Positions 42,356 through 51,443 of a stretch of DNA of 64,000 bases are shown here, one piece after another; the first letter of the stretch is position 1; every line of letters begins with the position of its first letter. Both the position numbers and the translations under genes were made by a program. The stretch is from contig CAYLMK010000008.1 of assembly GCA_964384945.1 (NCBI GenBank), positions 1-64,000 of the forward strand. The letters run 5' to 3'. Below the pieces are notes generated by a model. The model searched no databases and was not told where the DNA came from. It saw only the letters and a program-made list of their open reading frames with translations. Source of the stretch: S015-6 sp964384945 (lineage in GTDB: Bacteria; Desulfobacterota; DSWW01).

Positions 42356-45277
42356 TCATGCCAACCCCGCTTTGCTCTTCCTTGTGGGGGCGATGGGGGC
42401 CCGATCCCCGGCCCCTGATCCCTGGCCCCGGCCGTTTTCGACAGGAAAGAGAGTTATGAGGGCGGGCAGAAAAGTCATCAGCGAAACGGTTACCAGAAGA
42501 ATGGCCATCCCATTGACGATGCCGAAGTTGCGAAGAACGGAGGTACTCGAGAACAGCAGGACGAGGAAGCCGCTCAAGGTGGTGGCATTTGCGGTGACAA
42601 TGGCCTTTCCCACGTGCCCCATGCTCCTGCGTATGGCCTCCTCCCCTCGGATGCCCCGGCGCGACAGGTCGTGATTGTGATGCATGAAGTGGATCGACCC
42701 GTCCACCCCGAGACCGACGATCAGGGCGCCGAAGAGCACGGTGCCGAAATCGAGCGGGATCTGCGTCCAGCCCATCAGGCCCAGGATGTAGCCGAGGGGA
42801 ACCAGCACGCTCATGAGCGAGATGATCCCCCGGCGGAGGGACCGCTGGGTCAAAGAGACGAGGACGAAAACCACGAGAGAGGCCAGCGCGAGACTCTGGA
42901 TCTGGCTGGCGAACAAGAGATCGTCGAAGCGGCGGACGAGGTCCGGGAAGCCGGTCGTTTCGACCCGGACGGGATGGGAGGACGCGACCGCCGAGGCGAT
43001 CCCCGGGACGGATGCGACCTGGGAGCTGAAGAACGCCGGCTCGTCCGCCCACAGCGTCCAGAGAACCCCGTCCGCACGTTTGCGGAAGTCCTTGTGATTC
43101 CGGAGGTTGTCGGAGAGCAAGGGCGACAGCGCTTCGCGAAGGGATGCGGCCCGTGCGATCCGAAGGGCGGACCGGGTGCGCCGCAACACCCCGGCGGCGG
43201 TTTCGGAGGCATCCTCCGGGCTCATGAGGCGGCTCGCCGAGAGGATTGCGGCCAGGCTTTCGGCGATTTCCGGCGTCTCTACCTTCCCCCCGCTTTCCCG
43301 GACGACGGCCATCAGACGATCGATGACCTCCGGCGGCAGGATTTCCAGGGCCTCTTCGTCCAGATACCTCCGTCCCGCCTCCCAGACAGGCTCCATGTCG
43401 AGCGCGCCGTCGATCCCGGGGAACTCCCTCTCCATGATCTCCAGGAAGGCCTTCTCGTCGAACTTGCGCGGCTTGTCGTAGCCCTCGGCCAGCCAGGCAA
43501 CCTGCCGGGCCGCCCCCGAGAGCCGGAGCGACTGCAGCGCCTCCCGGCCGTCCGGAGGGAGTCGGCCCGGATCGATACGGACGACCTGATCGCTCGCATT
43601 GTCTTTGACGTACCGACCGACCGATCTTGAAAGGTAGCGCATGGCGTACGTCTGGGGCTCCTTGATCAGGGCCGTGACCAGGCTCTGTCGCCGGTCCGCG
43701 GAGACGAAGGTCCTGAGAAGCTCCTCCCCTTCCAGCAGAATCCACAGGTTCGCGATGCCCTCCCTGGTTTCGGGCACGGCAAAGACGCCGTTCATGAGCC
43801 AGTTCTCTTCCGCGATCAGGCCGTTGATCGAAGTGAACGCATTGAGCAGTTCATGCGAGCGCAGGTAGTTCTCCAGGTAGTTCTCCATCTGCATCAGGCC
43901 CGGCTCCTCCATGTCGCCCCGGAAGTAGACCGATATCGGGTAGAAGCCGCTGAAATGGTCCCGGAGGATGTCCCCTCCCACGCGGGGCGGGGAGTCGTCG
44001 GGCATGAACTCGATGAAATCCACGTTGGTGGTGATGCGGAAGAGCCCCGACCCGATGACCACCATGCCGATTACAGAGGTCGCTGCCGTCGCCCCGGCAT
44101 GCCGATGGATCCACGCGCCCACCCCGGCCAGCCAACGGGCGATCACGTGCTCCTTTTCGGCCCGGTCGGTCGAGACGGGTTCTGCCTTGGCCCGGACCAG
44201 GGACAGGCAGATCGGAAGCAGCACGATCGAAAGCAGGCAGGCGGATCCCAGGCCGAAGGCCAGCTCGAGCCCGAAGAAGCGCAACAGGTCGATCTTGGTC
44301 AGGCCGAAGGTCAGCAGGCCGGCGATCGTCGTCGCCGCGCTCAAGACCACGGGCAGGGTGATCTCGGCCAGGGAGACCCGGATGTCCCCCCGGCGCATGT
44401 AATGGTTGTAGACGTGGACGGCATAGTCGGAACCCATCGCGACCAGAAGCACCACGACCGCAGGGGTGAAGATGTTCACGAAGATCCCGAAGAGGGCTTG
44501 CAGCCCGAAGGTCCATGCGATGGCCAGCACCACCAGCCCCAGGGGGAGGATCACCCCCGAAACGCGGCGGAAGCTGAACGCGAGGATCAGGACCATCAGC
44601 GCCAGGACGACCGGGATGAGCAGGGTCAGATCCTTGTTCATGTACAGATCGGCATACACGATGAGGGCCGGGTCGCCTCCGAAATAGTAGGGATGGCCTG
44701 CGGCCGTCTCCTCGATCGTCCGGAGCACCTTCTTTGCCGTGACGACCTCATCCGACCTTCCGTCGATGTTCGCGACCAGCACCGTGTACGCGGCGTCTCG
44801 GGAGATCAGGGCGTCTACGTACATCTCCTTGGAGAGCACGTACCGCTTGAGATCCTCCATGGCCTCCGCCGATTCCGGGATCTCGCGGATCAGATCGCCT
44901 ACCTCCACCCCGAGATCGGTCTTGCGGATATCGACGATGTTCGTCAGGCTGGAGACGTTGAAGAGCTCGTGGATGCCCTCCAGGGCCTCGGTCATGCGCC
45001 GGACCAGGGCGAGGGAATCGGGATGGAAGACCCCCTTCTCCGAGAAATCAAGAACCGTGAAGAGCAGGGCCGTGGCCGCGAACTGCCTGTCCACCAGGCG
45101 GTAGAGCTCGGAGACCTTATCGTTTTCGGGCAGCCAATGGTCGTAGTCGTTGTTCACGACCAGGCTCTTCGTGGCGTACAGGAGTGCCCCGGTCATGAAA
45201 ACGATGAGGGCCAGCAGCGCCCATCGACGGCGCAGGATCCATCGGCTCAAGGACTGCATCGCGGCATCAACATTCAT
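42356..45277 (-). CDS. MMPL/RND-family exporter
   Basis: 973 residues from ATG 45277; a TTG 17 codons earlier is also possible and no ribosome site is decisive. Twelve membrane helices are expected. Helix 1 (WALLALIVFMTGALLYATKS) is followed by a periplasmic loop, then helices 2-6 (LLIPVVLALMVLILAFSFRR, TPAVVVLLVAMGSDYAVHVY with the Asp-Tyr proton-relay motif). The second half repeats this (GTVLFGALIVGLGVDGSIHF). It uses the proton gradient to extract or export hydrophobic molecules. It forms an operon with the LolA-like and barrel genes. Similar sets move hopanoids, sterols or fatty compounds to the outer membrane. Confidence 0.85.
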   Translation of the reverse strand: MNVDAAMQSLSRWILRRRWALLALIVFMTGALLYATKSLVVNNDYDHWLPENDKVSELYRLVDRQFAATALLFTVLDFSEKGVFHPDSLALVRRMTEALEGIHELFNVSSLTNIVDIRKTDLGVEVGDLIREIPESAEAMEDLKRYVLSKEMYVDALISRDAAYTVLVANIDGRSDEVVTAKKVLRTIEETAAGHPYYFGGDPALIVYADLYMNKDLTLLIPVVLALMVLILAFSFRRVSGVILPLGLVVLAIAWTFGLQALFGIFVNIFTPAVVVLLVAMGSDYAVHVYNHYMRRGDIRVSLAEITLPVVLSAATTIAGLLTFGLTKIDLLRFFGLELAFGLGSACLLSIVLLPICLSLVRAKAEPVSTDRAEKEHVIARWLAGVGAWIHRHAGATAATSVIGMVVIGSGLFRITTNVDFIEFMPDDSPPRVGGDILRDHFSGFYPISVYFRGDMEEPGLMQMENYLENYLRSHELLNAFTSINGLIAEENWLMNGVFAVPETREGIANLWILLEGEELLRTFVSADRRQSLVTALIKEPQTYAMRYLSRSVGRYVKDNASDQVVRIDPGRLPPDGREALQSLRLSGAARQVAWLAEGYDKPRKFDEKAFLEIMEREFPGIDGALDMEPVWEAGRRYLDEEALEILPPEVIDRLMAVVRESGGKVETPEIAESLAAILSASRLMSPEDASETAAGVLRRTRSALRIARAASLREALSPLLSDNLRNHKDFRKRADGVLWTLWADEPAFFSSQVASVPGIASAVASSHPVRVETTGFPDLVRRFDDLLFASQIQSLALASLVVFVLVSLTQRSLRRGIISLMSVLVPLGYILGLMGWTQIPLDFGTVLFGALIVGLGVDGSIHFMHHNHDLSRRGIRGEEAIRRSMGHVGKAIVTANATTLSGFLVLLFSSTSVLRNFGIVNGMAILLVTVSLMTFLPALITLFPVENGRGQGSGAGDRAPIAPTRKSKAGLA

Positions 45278-45524
45278 CGGGTACCGTTCCCATTTTTGCT
45301 TGGGTGCCTTGCGCGCAGGTTGTCGCAAAGGGCCGGGCCCGAAATCTGCCTCAGCATGCCCTGCCTCGTCCGGTTACCGCACCGGCCCTCCCCGGGCCTT
45401 TCCCTTTTCCCGGATTCTTACTATCGATCGCCGGCCTTCCTGTCAAACTCGTCCGCGGTTGACCCGGGGAGATCCGGTCCTCTATGCTTGCTGTCACGGT
45501 CGGAGTGCGGAGGGGAAAGGCACC

Positions 45525-46442
45525 ATGCAACTCAGAGAAGGGTTACACTTTCTGAAGGTCGAGAAGAAGGGGGTCGTGGATTCGTCGAGCTTGGTCGTGG
45601 TCCGCGACGAGAGGGGGCTCGCCTGCGTGGAGGTCGGAGGCGGCGGGGATGCGAATATCCGGCAGACCCTCGCCCTCTTCGAGCAGGAAGGGCTTCCGGT
45701 GGAGGACGTTCACACGGCGGTCATCTCCCACACCCACGCGGACCACATGGGCGCGATCGCCTATTTCCGCCAGCGGATCCCGGGCCTGATCGTGGTGGAC
45801 CACGTGGTGGATGCCCCTTACCTCGAGGACAACAGGCTCCTGAACCGGGCCTTCGATGCGCACCTGGTGGCCGACCACTTTCCCGGTAAGCGGTTCGACA
45901 TCCTGGAATTCTACGCGGCCTTCTGCCCGATCTCGGAGACCACGCCGGACCGGCACGTCGCCGAGGGGGACGTGTGGACGTGCGGAGCATACTCCTTCCG
46001 GGTGATCCACACGCCGGGCCACCACCCGGGCCACATTTCCCTGTATGAGCCGAACGAAAAACTCCTCTTCGTGGGGGACATGCTGGGGATGGAGGTGCCT
46101 TTCTACACGCCGAGTTCGGGCGGAGTGGAGGGATATCTGGCGAGCTTGGAGAAATACCGGGCCCTTGACGCGGACCTGATCCTTCCCTCGCATGGGGACC
46201 TGATCGAGAATGCCCGGGAGAAGATCGAGGAGGCCGCCGGCAAGGTGAAGCGGCGCGAGGAGCGGCTTCTGGCAGGGCTGTCGGGCCGGCCGAAGGCCTT
46301 CCGCGAGCTGCTTCCGGAATTGTTCCGCAACCCGGCTCAGCACATGTTCCCGGGTGCGGCGATCCTGGCCAGCCACCTGGAGAAGCTCCGGCGGGACCGG
46401 ATCGTCCAGGAGGATCAAGGCAGGTACCGGCTTGTCGGATGA
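45525..46442 (+). CDS. Metallo-beta-lactamase-fold hydrolase
   Basis: 305 residues from the ATG at 45525 (GGAGGGG upstream); the longer frame to 45150 lies inside the divergent pump gene region and is not supported. The metal site is HTHADHMG (His69, His71, Asp73, His74), with IHTPGHHPGHISLY, VGDML and a final SHGDLIENA. A C-terminal helical domain (residues 235-305, EEAAGKVKRREERLLAGL...) resembles the LACTB2-like winged-helix end. Candidate reactions include hydrolysis of thioesters, lactones or RNA. Unlinked to an operon and divergent from the MMPL gene. Confidence 0.85.
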   Translation: MQLREGLHFLKVEKKGVVDSSSLVVVRDERGLACVEVGGGGDANIRQTLALFEQEGLPVEDVHTAVISHTHADHMGAIAYFRQRIPGLIVVDHVVDAPYLEDNRLLNRAFDAHLVADHFPGKRFDILEFYAAFCPISETTPDRHVAEGDVWTCGAYSFRVIHTPGHHPGHISLYEPNEKLLFVGDMLGMEVPFYTPSSGGVEGYLASLEKYRALDADLILPSHGDLIENAREKIEEAAGKVKRREERLLAGLSGRPKAFRELLPELFRNPAQHMFPGAAILASHLEKLRRDRIVQEDQGRYRLVG

Positions 46443-46550
46443 CCGAGGGGCCGGAGAGAATGCGTCCCGCCGCACCCGGAGACGGGGCCGCCGGCTGAGA
46501 ACCGGAACGACTTGCCCGGCTTCGGCGGGCCGTGATTCGGAGGAACCGTG

Positions 46551-49500
46551 ATGAATCGCCTTTCACGCAGAACCGGCGGTCTGGCTATGCAGGTCGTCAC
46601 GTTGCTGGCGGCCGGCATCCTTCTGGCCGCTTCCGTGCCCCCGATCTCCTTCGGTCAGGAGGCGGAGGGCCCCAGGCCCGCGGCCTTGACCGTCCCGGAT
46701 GTGGAGAGGCTGCGAAAGGAGGCGGAGGCGCTCGAGGATCTCGACGAGAAGGAGAAAGCGAGGATCCTCAAGAACTACGACAAGGCCCTGGAGCAGCTCA
46801 AGCTCGCGGCCGACTGGCAGGCCCGGGCGGCCGCATTCGAGAAGGCCCGCGAAGAGGCCCCCAAACAGATCGAGACCCTTCAGAAAGAGCTTCAGAGGCC
46901 CCTGCACGAGGTTGAACCCAAGGTCCCGGCCGGCGCGAACCAGACACAGCTCGAGGAACGCCTGCTCGAGGTCCGGAAGGAGCGGGATGAGGCGCGGGAC
47001 GGGTTGGCCGAGCTTGAAAACGAACTCAAACGGCTGACCGAGCGAAGACGGCAGATGCCGGAGCTTCTGGCCAAGGCAAGGCAGAGGCTGCGGGAGGAGC
47101 AGGAGAAGGTGGAAGGGGCTCCGGTCGGGGAGATTCCGCCCGAGCTGCTCAAGGCGCGGCTCACCCTTTCGAAGGCCCGGATGCAGGCCCTGGAGGCGGA
47201 GATCGAAGGGCTCGGCCTCGAACTGCCGGGTTACGAGGCGCAGCAAAGGATGCTGACCCTACGGCTGGACCTGGCGGTGCGCAACCTTTCGGCGCGAGAG
47301 AAACAGGTGAAGGCCTGGCAGGGTCTGGTCGACGCCAGGCGGCGGGAAGAGGCCGAGAAGGCCGCCCTCGAGGCAAGGGAGGCCCTTCTGGAAGCGACCA
47401 GCGCAAGCCCGGAGGTCCGGCAGCTTGCCGAGAGGCTGGCCGAGGAAAACGCCCTGTGGCTGGAGCAACGCACGGGCCCTGACGGGCTGCTGCGCAAGAT
47501 GGAGGTCGCATCCCGGCGTGTTCAGGAGACGAAGGAGACCCTGGACCGGATCCTGGCGAACTTCGAGGCCGTCAAGAAGCGGGTGGAAGCCGGGGGAGGC
47601 CTGACGGCGGCAACGGGCGTCCTGCTTCGCAAGAACAAGTCCGAGCTGCCGAGCCTCGCGCCGTACAAAAGGGGGATCCGGCAGAGGCGGGAGGAAATCG
47701 AGGCGGTCCAGGTGCAGACGATCGAGCTGGCCGAGCTGCGGAAGGCCGTTCCCGGCCTCGAGGGGACCCTCTCCGAGGCGATGGGCGGTCTGGAGCCGAG
47801 CGTGCCGGAATATCAGCGGTTGCGCATGGAGCGGCTTCTCAGGCAGCTGGTGGGAACAAGGCGGGATACCCTCGAAGCGCTCCTCAGCGATTACCGGAGC
47901 TACTTTGACAGGCTCATCGAGCTCGACACGCTCGATCGAGAACTCATCCGCAGCGTCGAAGGTTTTGACGCCTTTATCACCGAGCGGATCCTCTGGATCC
48001 GCAGTTCCCGTCCCCTGAGCCTTTCCAACCTCGCGAGTGCGTTACCGGCGGTGCAGTGGATGCTCCTGCCCATCCACGGGAGGGAGGGAGTCCGGGCCCT
48101 CGGCTCCGATGTGGCGCAGTGGCCCCTGGGTTACGTGTTCTTCTTCCTCGTATTCGTCGGGTGGTTCCTCGCGCGAAGGAAGATGGAGGCCCGGCTGGCG
48201 GCCCTGAACGAAGAGGCGGCAAAGCCCTGGTGCACATCCTTCGGCGTCACCGCCGAGGCATTGATCCTAACGCCGCCGATCGCGGCGTTCTGGCCCGCGG
48301 TCCTCGCGTTTGTCGGATGGCGGTTCTTGCAGGCAGGCCAGGGGACCGGATTCATCGGTTCGCTTGGATCGGCCCTCTTGTCCACCTCCGTCTTCCTGCT
48401 CGCCCTGGAGATCGGCCATCACCTCTTCCGGTCGAAGGGCTTGGGGGGGGTCCACTTCGGCTGGCCCGAGGTCCTCCTGAAGGAGATTCACGGCTACTGG
48501 AAGAGGCTCGCTCTGGTCACGGTTCCGGCCGTCTTCCTCCTGACGGCGGTCCAGGCACAGCATGACGAGGTCTGGAAGGGTTCGCTCGGCCGTCTCGTCT
48601 TCATCGTCCTGATGGCCATCCTGGCGGCCTTCGGACACAGGATGTTCCGTTCCACCCTGAGCCGGCAGGGGGCGGAGAAGGCGAGCGGAGGCGGGTGGCT
48701 GGGGCTCCGGCGCGAAGGCCGCGCGTTGGGCCTGGGCCACGCCCTGGCCGTAGGTCTGCCTTCGGTCATCGGCGGGGTCGCGATGTTCGGTTATTATTAT
48801 GGGGCCCTCCAGCTCAGCCTCAGGCTCTTTGCGACGCTGTGCTTTCTCCTGGGCGTGCTCGTGCTGAACGCCACGATCCTCCGCTGGCTTATCATCGCGC
48901 GCCGGAGGCTGGCGATCGGGGAGGACCGGAGGCGCCGGGAGGCCCTCTTGGCGGAAAGAGAAAAACGGGAGGGCGAATCCGGCGAGGCGGCCGCCAGGGA
49001 AGAGAAACTCGACCTGGCCAAGGTGCACGTACAGTCGAACCGGCTCATTCGTGCCGCCGTACGGATCGCGGTGCTGCTGGGGATCTGGATGATCTGGGCC
49101 GACCTCGTGGCCGCCCTCGGCGTATTGGATCGGGTCGAGCTATGGCACACGACGCGGGAAGTATCGAGCGTGCTCGTCGACGCGAGCGGGAACACGCGGG
49201 TGGAGACCCGTGAGCAGGTCGTTCCCGTCACGCTGGCCGACTTCTTCCTTTCCGTGCTCGTCCTGATCATGACCGTTGCGGCGGCGAGGAACTTGCCGGC
49301 GTTGGTCGGGGTCATGCTCCTGCACCGGTTCCATATGCCCGCCGGAGAACGAACCGCGATCACCACCATCGTCCAGTATGCGGTCGTATTCACGGGTGCG
49401 CTGCTGGTGTTCAGCACCCTGGGGATCGGCTGGGGGAACATTCAGTGGCTTGTGGCGGCCCTCGGTGTTGGAATCGGATTCGGTCTGCAGGAGATCGTGG

Positions 49501-50057
49501 CCAATTTCATCTCCGGCTTGATCCTGCTGTTCGAGCGGCCGATCCGGGTGGGGGACGCCGTCACGGTGGGGGATGTGAGCGGAACCGTCTCAAGGATCCA
49601 GATCCGGGCCACGTCGATCACAACCTGGGAAAGGAAGGAGTTGATCGTTCCGAACAAGGAGTTCGTCGTCGGCAGGCTGATCAACTGGACCCTCTCGGAT
49701 CCGGTCATTCGGGTTACCGTTCCGGTAGGGATCGCATATGGCTCCGACACGAAGAAGGCGCAGGAGGTTCTGATCGAGGTGGCCCGGGGCAACCCGAAAG
49801 TCCTCAAGGATCCGGCCCCGATCGCCCTTTTTCTGGGCTTCGGTGCAAGTTCCCTCGATTTCGAATTGAGGGCCTTCACGAATTTCGAGTTCGGCGTTCC
49901 GGTGCGCCATGAGCTTCACATGGCCGTGGACGACGCCTTCCGGAAGGCGGGGATCGAGATTGCCTTCCCGCAGCAGGACATCCACATCCGGTCCGTGCAA
50001 GACGCCTTCCCGGTCGCCGTCGCGGAAACGGATCCGAGACTCGAGCCGGGCAGCTGA
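46551..50057 (+). CDS. Large MscK/MscM-type mechanosensitive channel
   Basis: 1168 residues from ATG 46551, seven bases after GGAGG; a GTG one codon earlier is less well placed. Signal peptide, then about 450 residues of periplasmic coiled coil rich in Glu/Arg/Leu (45-490). Several membrane helices follow between 525 and 950. The C-terminal MscS domain starts near 965 with the pore helix VAALGVGIGFGLQEIVANFI and RPIRVGDAVTVGDVSGTVSR, followed by the beta and alpha/beta cage domain. Such channels open under membrane tension on hypo-osmotic shock. A charged cytoplasmic loop near residue 800 is longer than usual. Confidence 0.9.
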   Translation: MNRLSRRTGGLAMQVVTLLAAGILLAASVPPISFGQEAEGPRPAALTVPDVERLRKEAEALEDLDEKEKARILKNYDKALEQLKLAADWQARAAAFEKAREEAPKQIETLQKELQRPLHEVEPKVPAGANQTQLEERLLEVRKERDEARDGLAELENELKRLTERRRQMPELLAKARQRLREEQEKVEGAPVGEIPPELLKARLTLSKARMQALEAEIEGLGLELPGYEAQQRMLTLRLDLAVRNLSAREKQVKAWQGLVDARRREEAEKAALEAREALLEATSASPEVRQLAERLAEENALWLEQRTGPDGLLRKMEVASRRVQETKETLDRILANFEAVKKRVEAGGGLTAATGVLLRKNKSELPSLAPYKRGIRQRREEIEAVQVQTIELAELRKAVPGLEGTLSEAMGGLEPSVPEYQRLRMERLLRQLVGTRRDTLEALLSDYRSYFDRLIELDTLDRELIRSVEGFDAFITERILWIRSSRPLSLSNLASALPAVQWMLLPIHGREGVRALGSDVAQWPLGYVFFFLVFVGWFLARRKMEARLAALNEEAAKPWCTSFGVTAEALILTPPIAAFWPAVLAFVGWRFLQAGQGTGFIGSLGSALLSTSVFLLALEIGHHLFRSKGLGGVHFGWPEVLLKEIHGYWKRLALVTVPAVFLLTAVQAQHDEVWKGSLGRLVFIVLMAILAAFGHRMFRSTLSRQGAEKASGGGWLGLRREGRALGLGHALAVGLPSVIGGVAMFGYYYGALQLSLRLFATLCFLLGVLVLNATILRWLIIARRRLAIGEDRRRREALLAEREKREGESGEAAAREEKLDLAKVHVQSNRLIRAAVRIAVLLGIWMIWADLVAALGVLDRVELWHTTREVSSVLVDASGNTRVETREQVVPVTLADFFLSVLVLIMTVAAARNLPALVGVMLLHRFHMPAGERTAITTIVQYAVVFTGALLVFSTLGIGWGNIQWLVAALGVGIGFGLQEIVANFISGLILLFERPIRVGDAVTVGDVSGTVSRIQIRATSITTWERKELIVPNKEFVVGRLINWTLSDPVIRVTVPVGIAYGSDTKKAQEVLIEVARGNPKVLKDPAPIALFLGFGASSLDFELRAFTNFEFGVPVRHELHMAVDDAFRKAGIEIAFPQQDIHIRSVQDAFPVAVAETDPRLEPGS

Positions 50058-50149
50058 CGGACGGATGCGGAAGGCCGAATCCAGCGGCCGGGGATCCGGC
50101 TGCCGACCCCCTTGGCCCCCTCTTCTTGCCCCTTGGCCTCCAGGCGGGT

Positions 50150-51265
50150 TCAGATGATTCTCGGAAACACGTGCTCCTCGAGATAGCCGATGCACCGGCG
50201 CATGTGCTCCCGGCACGGCTTCCGGATGGGGCTCTGGTGCTCTTCGTCGCGCAGCCTCGTTCCTCTCCAGCCCATCGCCGACAGAGGCGCCCTCATTTGC
50301 TCGGGCAGGTCGTCGGGCGGCTCCAGACGATTCATCGCGGCCCAGGCGAGCGTCCAGGCCCTGGCCACGTTTGCCGGGTTGTAGCCCCCGCCGCCGAGGG
50401 CCAGCCAGGCCGGGGCCTTTTCCGTCAGGAAGCCGACCACCTTCGTGAATCCGTTCGTGGTCAGTTCGAGGGCTGCCAGGGGATCGGAGCGGAGGCTGTC
50501 GACACCGAGCTGGGAGACCACGACATCGGGGCAAAAGGCCTCCATCAGGGGAGGCACCACATGTTCAAAACCTTCCAGGAAGACATGATCGTCCGTTCCG
50601 GGGAGCATGGGCACGTTGACGGAGTAGCCCGATCCTTCTCCCTTGCCGGTTTCATCGAGCCGGCCCGTGCCCGGAAACAGGGTGTTCCCGTCCTGATGAA
50701 ACGATATCGTCAGGACCCGCGGGTCCTCGTAGAAGGCCCACTGGACCCCGTCGCCGTGGTGGGCGTCGATATCCAGGTAGAGCACCCTTTTCCCCCGGTT
50801 CACGAAGTGGAGGATCGCCAAGACCGGGTCGTTCACGTAGCAGAAGCCGGAGGCCCGGGCCGGCCCCGCGTGATGGAGCCCGCCCGCGATGTTGAATGCG
50901 ATGCGCGCCTTCCCCTCCGAAATGTGCTGCGCCCCCTGCAGGGAGGCCCCCGTGTGCAGGAGCGACCACTCCCAGAGCCCCGGAAAGACCGGGTTGTCGC
51001 CGGGGCCGAGTCCGTAAGCGAATTCCCACTTTGTCTCGCCGCGGCTCGCCCTCTTCAGGGCCTCCACATAGTCGGCCTTGTGAAAGGCGAGAATGTCGGC
51101 CTCGGCGGCGGGCCTCGATTCGACAAGCCTCGCATCCGGCAGATCCAGGATGCCGTAAGCCCTGCACAGGTCGTAGGTCAACCGCAGCCGTTCGATCCTC
51201 AGGGGGTGGCTCGGGCCGTAATCGTAGGCAAAGTATTCGTCGGTATAAAGGAATGCGGACCTCAC
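50150..51265 (-). CDS. Histone deacetylase-family enzyme (AcuC/polyamine deacetylase type)
   Basis: 371 residues from GTG 51265, preceded by AAAGGAGG. The family core is intact: YGPSHPLRIERLRLT, AFNIAGGLHHAGPARASGFC with the His pair 131/132, YLDIDAHHGDGVQ with the Zn ligands Asp167 and His169, QLGVDSLRSDPL with the third ligand Asp, and LGGGGYN with the catalytic Tyr. Bacterial members deacetylate acetyl-lysine (AcuC acting on acetyl-CoA synthetase), acetylpolyamines or similar amides. It precedes no acs gene here, so the substrate is open. Monocistronic and on the same strand as the acyl-CoA dehydrogenase. Confidence 0.9.
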   Translation of the reverse strand: MRSAFLYTDEYFAYDYGPSHPLRIERLRLTYDLCRAYGILDLPDARLVESRPAAEADILAFHKADYVEALKRASRGETKWEFAYGLGPGDNPVFPGLWEWSLLHTGASLQGAQHISEGKARIAFNIAGGLHHAGPARASGFCYVNDPVLAILHFVNRGKRVLYLDIDAHHGDGVQWAFYEDPRVLTISFHQDGNTLFPGTGRLDETGKGEGSGYSVNVPMLPGTDDHVFLEGFEHVVPPLMEAFCPDVVVSQLGVDSLRSDPLAALELTTNGFTKVVGFLTEKAPAWLALGGGGYNPANVARAWTLAWAAMNRLEPPDDLPEQMRAPLSAMGWRGTRLRDEEHQSPIRKPCREHMRRCIGYLEEHVFPRII

Positions 51266-51443
51266 GAGGCCTCCTTTCCGGTATGCGTGAGGCGGGCACA
51301 CCTCCCTTCACGATAAGGCAAGAGGCATGTTTCTGTCGAGGGGCCGGCCGCCCTCCTGCTCCAAGACCGTCCGAGCCGCGCGCTCCCCGGCCTCCGGGAG
51401 GAGCCTGCCCGGGAGGACGGGGACGAAGCGCTCGCGTTCCCCC

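Noticed and set aside
43853..45889. 678-codon plus-strand frame
   Set aside because: Antisense to the MMPL pump; composition is His/Asp/Gln shadow sequence.
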